Part shown: in pieces, positions 59,156 to 64,000 of the stretch
How the letters are laid out: each line of letters begins with the position of its first letter
Position numbering within the stretch: the first letter of the stretch is position 1
Notes under the pieces: model-generated
What the model was told of the DNA's origin: nothing
Seen by the model: only the letters and a program-made list of their open reading frames with translations
Database searches by the model: none
Program-made: the position numbers and the translations under genes
From: Amycolatopsis mongoliensis
GTDB taxonomy: Bacteria; Actinomycetota; Actinomycetes; Mycobacteriales; Pseudonocardiaceae
Reading direction: 5' to 3'
NCBI RefSeq assembly: GCF_030285665.1
Contig: NZ_CP127295.1
Span: 992,001-1,056,000, forward strand
DNA length: 64,000 bases

Positions 59156-60070
59156 ATGATCACGCTTCGAGGATTGACGAAGCGCTACGGGGAGAAGACC
59201 GTCGTCGACGCGCTGACCTGCGACGTCGCGCCGGGTCACGTGACCGGCTTCCTCGGCCCCAACGGCGCCGGGAAGTCGACGACCATGCGGATGACCGTCG
59301 GGCTCGACCACCCGCAGGAAGGGGAGGTGCTCGTCGGCGGCCGGCGCTACGCCGAGCTGCGACACCCGCTGCGCGAGGTCGGCGCGCTGCTCGACGCGAA
59401 GGCGCTGCACCCCGGCCGCAGCGCCGGGAAGCACCTCACGGCCATGGCGCGCAGCAACGGGATCGCGACGAGCCGCGTCGAAGAGGTGCTGGCCACCGTC
59501 GGGCTTTCGGACGTCGCCGGCAAGCGGGCCGGCCAGTTTTCGCTCGGCATGGGCCAGCGGCTCGGCATCGCCGGCGCGCTGCTCGGCGACCCGGGCATCC
59601 TGATGTTCGACGAGCCGGTCAACGGCCTCGACCCGGACGGCGTCCGCTGGGTCCGGCAGCTGATGCGCTCGCTGGCCGCCGAGGGGCGGACGGTGTTCGT
59701 CTCCAGCCACCTGATGAGCGAGATGCAGCTGACCGCCGACCACCTGATCGTGATCGGCAAGGGCAAGCTGCTGGCCGACGCGCCGATCGCGGAGTTCATC
59801 GCGGGCAACTCCCGCACGACGGTCTCGGTGCGCGTCCCGGCCGACGGCGAGCGCGCCGAGCTGGACCGGCGGCTGCGCGCCGAGGGCGGATCGACGCACC
59901 CCGGCGAACCGGGCGAGCTGGTGGTGGACGACCTCGACGTCACCCGCGTCGGCGACCTGGTGCACGAACTGAGGATCCGCGTGCACGGGCTCGCCGAGCG
60001 GACGGCGTCGCTCGAGCAGGCGTACATGGAACTGACCGCTTCTTCGGTGGAGTACGGGGTGTCGGCATGA
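59156..60070 (+). CDS. ABC transporter ATPase (exporter, drug/ABC-2 type)
   Basis: A 304-residue ATPase: Walker A GPNGAGKST (about 36-44), Q-loop region, signature FSLGMGQRL, Walker B ILMFDEPVNGLDP and switch SSHLMSEM. The C-terminal 80 residues follow the DrrA-like regulatory layout. GGGAGGG precedes the ATG at 59156; the frame's earlier ATG at 59093 lacks a good site. It overlaps the permease by ATGA. Exporter substrate unknown. Confidence 0.93.
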   Translation: MITLRGLTKRYGEKTVVDALTCDVAPGHVTGFLGPNGAGKSTTMRMTVGLDHPQEGEVLVGGRRYAELRHPLREVGALLDAKALHPGRSAGKHLTAMARSNGIATSRVEEVLATVGLSDVAGKRAGQFSLGMGQRLGIAGALLGDPGILMFDEPVNGLDPDGVRWVRQLMRSLAAEGRTVFVSSHLMSEMQLTADHLIVIGKGKLLADAPIAEFIAGNSRTTVSVRVPADGERAELDRRLRAEGGSTHPGEPGELVVDDLDVTRVGDLVHELRIRVHGLAERTASLEQAYMELTASSVEYGVSA

Positions 60071-60852
60071 CTACGGTCGAGGTTCGCGGCGGCGGGCTGC
60101 CGGGCGCGGTGGCCGCGGAGTGGACGAAGTTCTGGTCGGTCCGGGCGACGTGGTGGTGCCTGACCGGCGCGGCGGCGTTGATGCTGGGCTACAGCACCCT
60201 GTCGGCGATCGCCCAGCGCTACGACGGAGACCAGCCGATGGGCGGCCACACCATCGCCATCGGCGGCGGGTTCTACCTGACGCAGTTCGCGGTGATCGCG
60301 GTGGCGACCCTGTTCGTGACGAGCGAGTACGCGGGCGGCGGCATCCGGTCGACGCTGCTGTGGGTCCCGGCGCGCTCCCGCGTGGCGCTGGCGAAGGCGG
60401 CGGTGCTGCTGCCGGTGCTGTTCGTGGCGGGCGTGGTGCTGTCGGGCGCGGGAACGGGTCTGGCGAGCGCGGTGAAGGACGGCCACGGCCTGCCCACCAG
60501 CTTCTCGGCGACCTTCACGGCGGCCGTGGGGACAGGCGGGTACTTCGCCCTGCTGGGGATCCTGTGCACGGGTATCGCATGGGCGTTGCGCAGCGCGGCG
60601 GGGACGCTGGTGGCGGTGATCGTGCTGCTGCTGCCGGTACCGCTGATCGTGGGCTCGCTGGGGCTGCCGGAGCTGGTGCCGTACTTCCCGGGGATCGCCG
60701 GGCTGAACGCGATGGTCGAGTCGGGGCAAACCAACCCGGTGACCCAGTCGGTGGCGCCGTACGCGCCTTGGGTCGGGTTGCTGATCTGCGCGGCTTGGGC
60801 CGGGGCGGCGCTGCTGGCGGGTGGAGCGGTGCTGCACCGCCGGGACGCCTGA
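60067..60852 (+). CDS. ABC-2-type exporter permease
   Basis: A 261-residue membrane protein with six transmembrane helices. The N-terminus GGLPGAVAAEWTKFWSVRATWW is the typical actinobacterial ABC-2 permease opening, and FVTSEYAGGGIRSTLLWVPARSRV a conserved loop after helix 2. It works with the overlapping ATPase gene. No antibiotic gene is adjacent, so a role in drug or lipid export is only a guess. Confidence 0.92.
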   Translation: MTTVEVRGGGLPGAVAAEWTKFWSVRATWWCLTGAAALMLGYSTLSAIAQRYDGDQPMGGHTIAIGGGFYLTQFAVIAVATLFVTSEYAGGGIRSTLLWVPARSRVALAKAAVLLPVLFVAGVVLSGAGTGLASAVKDGHGLPTSFSATFTAAVGTGGYFALLGILCTGIAWALRSAAGTLVAVIVLLLPVPLIVGSLGLPELVPYFPGIAGLNAMVESGQTNPVTQSVAPYAPWVGLLICAAWAGAALLAGGAVLHRRDA

Positions 60853-60941
60853 CCGGCCCGACGGCCCGCCCTCCCTGGGGACTGCCCCCGCTTCCAGCGT
60901 ATCCGGCCCGCCCGACGGAAAGCCCCCGAAGACGGCCGTCG

Positions 60942-60987
60942 GAGCCCGGTTGCCCACATCCCACCATGGCTGTGGACAACCGGGCTC
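60942..60987. terminator. Bidirectional terminator hairpin
   Basis: GAGCCCGGTTG (60942-60952) and CAACCGGGCTC (60977-60987) pair perfectly, with an inner CCACA/TGTGG stem. It lies between the convergent permease and TetR genes and includes the TetR stop codon. Confidence 0.7.
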
Positions 60988-61534
60988 AAGCCACCCCGAT
61001 GCCCGCCAGCACCTCCCGGGCGCTCGACCGCAGAGCCGCCGGCCCGGGCGGCGCCAGCGATCCCGTGCCGGCCAGTGCGTCGAAGATCGTCCCCTCCATC
61101 CAGTTCACCACCACTGTCGCGTGGCGCTCCGGTTCCGGAGAGCCGCGGGCCGCCAGCACCTCCGCGGCCCGGCGGCGGATCGACAACCCGCCTTCGTCGT
61201 AAACCCTCCGCAGCTCGGGGCGCCGGGTGGCCTCCAGCGCGAACTCGTACCGGGCCAGCATCCGCGTGCGGCCGGTGGTGATCGCCTCGTGGACGTAGCC
61301 GGCCATGGACTCCGCCAGCCCGCCCGGCGGCGGCTCCGCGTCCACGCTGTCCAGTTCGATGATCCGCGCGATCGCCAGCTCCAGCAGCGCCGCCCGGGTC
61401 CGCGCGTAGTACGACGTCGAGCCCACCGGCAGGCCCGCCTCGCGGTCGACCGCCCGGTGGGTCAGCCCGCGCATCCCCTCCGCCGCGATCACCTCGATCG
61501 CCGCGTCGCCGATCACGTTCACCCGGTCTGCCAC
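60986..61534 (-). CDS. TetR-family regulator of the FAD monooxygenase
   Basis: A 182-residue regulator: IGDAAIEVIAAEGMRGLTHRAVDREAGLPVGSTSYYARTRAALLELA is the HTH, followed by a TetR_C helical domain. The GTG at 61534 follows TAGAGT by 8 nt and is likely leaderless; its -10 lies inside the left operator, so auto-repression is expected. It is divergent from the FAD-dependent monooxygenase at 61586. Confidence 0.92.
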   Translation of the reverse strand: MADRVNVIGDAAIEVIAAEGMRGLTHRAVDREAGLPVGSTSYYARTRAALLELAIARIIELDSVDAEPPPGGLAESMAGYVHEAITTGRTRMLARYEFALEATRRPELRRVYDEGGLSIRRRAAEVLAARGSPEPERHATVVVNWMEGTIFDALAGTGSLAPPGPAALRSSAREVLAGIGVA

Positions 61535-61542
61535 ACCGCAGC

Positions 61543-61578
61543 ACTCTACAGGTGTAGAGTCCTCTACACCTGTAGAGG
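61543..61578. promoter_or_regulatory. Two tandem 18-bp TetR operators
   Basis: ACTCTACAGGTGTAGAGT (61543-61560) and CCTCTACACCTGTAGAGG (61561-61578) abut without a gap, and each is a palindrome around GG or CC. They fill the divergent promoter. The right one overlaps the GAGGAGG ribosome site of the monooxygenase, and the left one contains the regulator's -10 TAGAGT. Confidence 0.88.
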
Positions 61579-61585
61579 AGGCGAC

Positions 61586-62734
61586 ATGCACGCGATAGTG
61601 GTCGGAGGCGGCATCGGCGGCCTGGGGGCGGCGGCCGGGCTCCACGCCGTCGGCTGGACGGTCACCGTGCTCGAACAAGCCGAGGAGTTCGGCGACGTCG
61701 GCGCCGGGATCTCGCTCTGGCCGAACGCCCTGCGCTGCCTGGACGAGCTCGGCGTCGACCTGGGGGAACACCTCGCCGCCCAGCACGAAGGCGGCTTCCG
61801 GGACCGGCGCGGCCGGCGGGTCACGCGCTACGACACCGCCGCCTTCGAACGCATCCACGGCCGGCCGCTCGGCGCCATCCACCGGCGGGACCTCATCGCC
61901 GCCCTCCGGAACGCCGTCCCGGCCGAGAGCCTGAAGACCGGCGCCGAAGTCACCGAAGTCCGCGAAGACGGGCGAGTCCGCTTCACCGGCGGAGAGCTCC
62001 GGGCCGACCTCGTCGTCGCCGCCGACGGCATCCGCAGCCCGATCCGCCACGCGCTCTTCCCGCACCACCCCGAGCCGGTCTTCAGTGGCAGCACGGCGTT
62101 CCGCGGCGTCACGAAGTTCCCCGGCGCCCGGCTCAGCACCAGCTTCGACCGCGGCACCGAGATCGGCGTCCTCCCGCTGACCGGCGACGACGTCTACTGG
62201 TGGGTCTCCTACGTCACGGAGCCCGGCCGCCGGCCGGAAGACCCCAAGGAATACCTGCAGCGGCACTTCGCGGACTGGCACGACCCGATCCCGGCGCTGA
62301 TCGACGCCACCCCGCCGGAAGCCGTGCTCTACCACGACCTCGACCACCTCGGCACCCCGCTCGACACGTACGTCCGCGGCCGGATCGCGCTGCTCGGCGA
62401 CGCCGCCCACGCGATGCCGCCCTTCCTCGGCCAGGGCGGCTGCCAGGCCCTCGAAGACGCCATGGTGCTCGCCCACGCGGTGTCCACAGAGGACACGACG
62501 GTGGCCGCGCTGGCACGCTACGACCGGGAAAGGCGGCCACGCAGCCAGAAAGTGGCCCGCGAGTCCGTCCGGATGGGCAAGCTCGGCCCGCAGCTGAGCA
62601 GCCCGGCCGCGATCAGGATCCGCACCGCCCTGCTGAAGGCCCTGCCGGCGCAGGTGACCGTCCGGGTCGGCAAGGAGATCACGGGGTGGCGGCCTCCGCG
62701 TCTCCCCCGACCAGCCCCGCCTCGTACGCCGTGA
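61586..62734 (+). CDS. FAD-dependent monooxygenase (PHBH-like)
   Basis: A 382-residue flavoprotein monooxygenase: dinucleotide-binding IVVGGGIGGLGAAAGL (about 4-19), the DG motif VVAADGIRSPIRHAL (about 148-162) and GDAAHAMPPFLGQGGCQALEDA (about 271-292). It would hydroxylate an aromatic or polyketide-like substrate with NAD(P)H and oxygen. GAGGAGG precedes the ATG at 61586. Divergent and probably repressed by the TetR neighbour. The 3' end overlaps the response-regulator gene by 56 bp. Confidence 0.93.
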   Translation: MHAIVVGGGIGGLGAAAGLHAVGWTVTVLEQAEEFGDVGAGISLWPNALRCLDELGVDLGEHLAAQHEGGFRDRRGRRVTRYDTAAFERIHGRPLGAIHRRDLIAALRNAVPAESLKTGAEVTEVREDGRVRFTGGELRADLVVAADGIRSPIRHALFPHHPEPVFSGSTAFRGVTKFPGARLSTSFDRGTEIGVLPLTGDDVYWWVSYVTEPGRRPEDPKEYLQRHFADWHDPIPALIDATPPEAVLYHDLDHLGTPLDTYVRGRIALLGDAAHAMPPFLGQGGCQALEDAMVLAHAVSTEDTTVAALARYDRERRPRSQKVARESVRMGKLGPQLSSPAAIRIRTALLKALPAQVTVRVGKEITGWRPPRLPRPAPPRTP

Positions 62735-63353
62735 TCGCCGCCTGCACCCGGTTCTTCGCCCCGAGCCGGGTCAGGATCGTGCTCACGTGCGCCTTCACCG
62801 TGCCCTCGACGACGAACATCTTCGCCGCAATGTCCGCATTGGACAGTCCGGAGCCCACCAGCGCCAGCACTTCCCGCTCGCGCGGCGTCAGGACGGCGAT
62901 CTTCTCCCGCGCCGCGGCGGCCCGGGAAAGCCGGCTGCCCGACAGCCGCGCGATCACCCGCTGCGCCACCTTCGGCGAGAGGAACGCGGCCCCGTCGGCG
63001 ACGGCGTGGATGCCGGCCATCAGCTCGCGCGGGTCACCGGACTTGAGCAGGAACCCGCCCGCGCCGAGCCCCAGCGCGCGCTCGATGTACTCGTCCTCGC
63101 CGAACGTGGTCAGCATGATGACGCCGGTCGACGGCAGCAGCCGCCGGATCTCCGCCGCCGCGCCCAGCCCGTCCAGCCCGGGCATCCGGATGTCCAGCAG
63201 CACGACGTCCGGGTGCGTGGCGAGCGCCTGCGACACCGCCGAACGCCCGTCCCCGGCCTCGGCGACGACCTCGATCCCGGGGTCCGCGCCGAGGATCGCC
63301 GCCACCCCCGCCCGCATCAGCGCCTCGTCGTCGGCCAGCACGACCCTGATCAC
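62679..63353 (-). CDS. NarL/LuxR-type response regulator
   Basis: A 224-residue regulator. Receiver domain with phospho-acceptor Asp54 (VLLDIRMPG), acidic DDE (8-10) and Lys in LLKSGDPREL. The C-terminal LuxR HTH reads LTPREREVLALVGSGLSNADIAAKMFVVEGTVKAHVSTILTRLGAKNRVQA. The GTG at 63353 overlaps the sensor stop (GTGA), so they are a two-component pair. Confidence 0.93.
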   Translation of the reverse strand: MIRVVLADDEALMRAGVAAILGADPGIEVVAEAGDGRSAVSQALATHPDVVLLDIRMPGLDGLGAAAEIRRLLPSTGVIMLTTFGEDEYIERALGLGAGGFLLKSGDPRELMAGIHAVADGAAFLSPKVAQRVIARLSGSRLSRAAAAREKIAVLTPREREVLALVGSGLSNADIAAKMFVVEGTVKAHVSTILTRLGAKNRVQAAITAYEAGLVGGDAEAATP

Positions 63354-64000
63354 GATCCCCCCTCGGCGAACCAGTCCTTGGAAACCAGCTTCCCCTCGGC
63401 GAAGCAGAGCCGATAGGCGGCGTAGTCGTCGTTCAGGAACGAGCGTCCGGCGCCGTAGTACTCGCACACGGCACCGGGTACCGCCGGCGGCTCGCCCCGC
63501 GTGGGGCGCGCGGCGCGCTGGCGTTCCGGCAGCGCCAGCTCGGTCCGGAACTGCCCGAGCCGCATCCGCTCGTAGACCGGAGCGGGCAGCTCCGAGGAGT
63601 TCCACTGGTAGAGGAACACGATCCCGCCGATCGCGAGGACCAGCCCGAACAGCGCCAGCGGGACGGCGACCGCCAGGACCAGGCTGCGCCGGACGTCACG
63701 GCGGGCCAGCTCCAGCGCCCGGGCGGACGTCGACTGCCCGACGGCGTCGTCGGCCGCCTCCCGCAGCTCCGGCGTCTCCTCGACCGGCGCGGCGTCGTGC
63801 GGCAGCGTCGCGGTGACGGCGAACCCGCCGTCGCGGGGCCCGGCCTGCAGCGTCCCGCCGACGAGCCGGACGCGCTCGCGCAGCCCGATCAGGCCCCGAT
63901 GTCCCGACGCGGTCCCCGGCAGCGGCCCGGCGGGCCGCGGCGCGTTCACGACGCTCACCGAGGTCTGCGAGCCGGTACTGGTCACGCGCACGGTCACGGC
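63350..64000 (-). CDS. Sensor histidine kinase, C-terminal part with extra membrane segment
   Basis: The gene enters from the right edge. Visible is the end of a HATPase_c domain of the NarX/DesK type (GHRGLIGLRERVRLVGGTLQAGPRDGGFAVTATLP). The protein does not end there: a charged linker (about 45 residues) leads to a transmembrane helix RSLVLAVAVPLALFGLVLAIGGIVFLYQW, then about 80 residues including CEYYGAGRSFLNDDYAAYRLCFAEGKL, with two cysteines. The C-terminus would lie outside the cell, an unusual topology for a kinase. Confidence 0.85.
   Translation of the reverse strand, partial: AVTVRVTSTGSQTSVSVVNAPRPAGPLPGTASGHRGLIGLRERVRLVGGTLQAGPRDGGFAVTATLPHDAAPVEETPELREAADDAVGQSTSARALELARRDVRRSLVLAVAVPLALFGLVLAIGGIVFLYQWNSSELPAPVYERMRLGQFRTELALPERQRAARPTRGEPPAVPGAVCEYYGAGRSFLNDDYAAYRLCFAEGKLVSKDWFAEGGS

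Noticed and set aside
1..64000. A biosynthetic gene cluster because of the P450, SnoaL-like, FAD monooxygenase and exporter genes
   Set aside because: These are scattered over 60 kb with sugar, topoisomerase and IS genes between; no PKS, NRPS or terpene core is present.

Overview
The window is about 70% GC. It uses GTG starts freely and has many 1-4 bp ATGA/GTGA stop-start overlaps. At least eleven genes have a TANNNT hexamer 6-8 nt before the start codon and no Shine-Dalgarno, the usual sign of leaderless actinobacterial transcripts. With a type VII-secretion-style cassette, YbaB/EbfC pairs, snapalysin, a second type IIA topoisomerase pair and a DUF222/HNH gene, it looks like the chromosome of a Pseudonocardiaceae-type actinomycete; Amycolatopsis is my best guess (inference from protein families, no search run). 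No rRNA, tRNA or CRISPR was seen.

Layout. (1) 1-5.1 kb: partial APH-type phosphotransferase, SnoaL-like protein, TetR-P450 pair, a divergent SDR/HxlR pair with two matching inverted repeats, and a snapalysin. (2) 5.2-14.3 kb, minus strand: a carbohydrate-uptake operon reading GH27 alpha-galactosidase, two MalF/MalG-type permeases, GH95 alpha-L-fucosidase, CE7 acetyl esterase, solute-binding lipoprotein and a GntR regulator. There is no ATPase in the operon and a 14-bp palindrome lies in its upstream region. (3) 14.5-26.9 kb: AAA ATPase, small lipoprotein, a LacI regulator divergent from an Rbs-type ABC operon ending in a secreted GH2-LamG enzyme, then a large secreted Ig-like-repeat protein. 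(4) 26.9-32 kb: a carboxymuconolactone decarboxylase behind a MerR-type promoter, oxidoreductase, TetR, PGPGW membrane protein, serine hydrolase, and an ArsR-SRPBCC-DHFR operon. (5) 32.1-36.6 kb: mobile-element island with an intact IS66 element (15-bp terminal repeats, 8-bp target duplication), a DUF222/HNH gene with an SOS-like box, and a decayed IS3 element. (6) 36.6-44.9 kb: VOC protein, LLM monooxygenase/FMN reductase pair, PLD-like protein, and ParE/ParC-type topoisomerase. (7) 44.9-51.2 kb: remains of a fatty-acid-type gene set (truncated dehydratase, SDR, deleted acyl-CoA dehydrogenase), then secreted GH1, ThuA-RICIN and GH3 proteins. (8) 51.3-55.7 kb: a DinB protein, then a WXG100-like/NlpC-P60/EbfC/EbfC operon and a MauE-DsbA redox pair. 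(9) 55.7-64 kb: amino-acid-binding lipoprotein, HrpB helicase, ABC exporter, TetR/FAD-monooxygenase divergon with tandem operators, and a LuxR-type response regulator with an unusual sensor kinase running off the end.

The dominant theme is plant-polysaccharide and oligosaccharide breakdown: GH27, GH95, CE7, GH2, GH1, GH3 and ThuA/CBM13 proteins with two separately regulated sugar importers. The least explained signal is a set of CGTGA...TCACG hairpins. Two of them (12285-12330 and 44869-44914) are both exactly 46 nt, with identical arms and loops but different middle stems that still pair. A third (5141-5200) lies between convergent genes and a fourth (58023-58103) is embedded in frame in hrpB.
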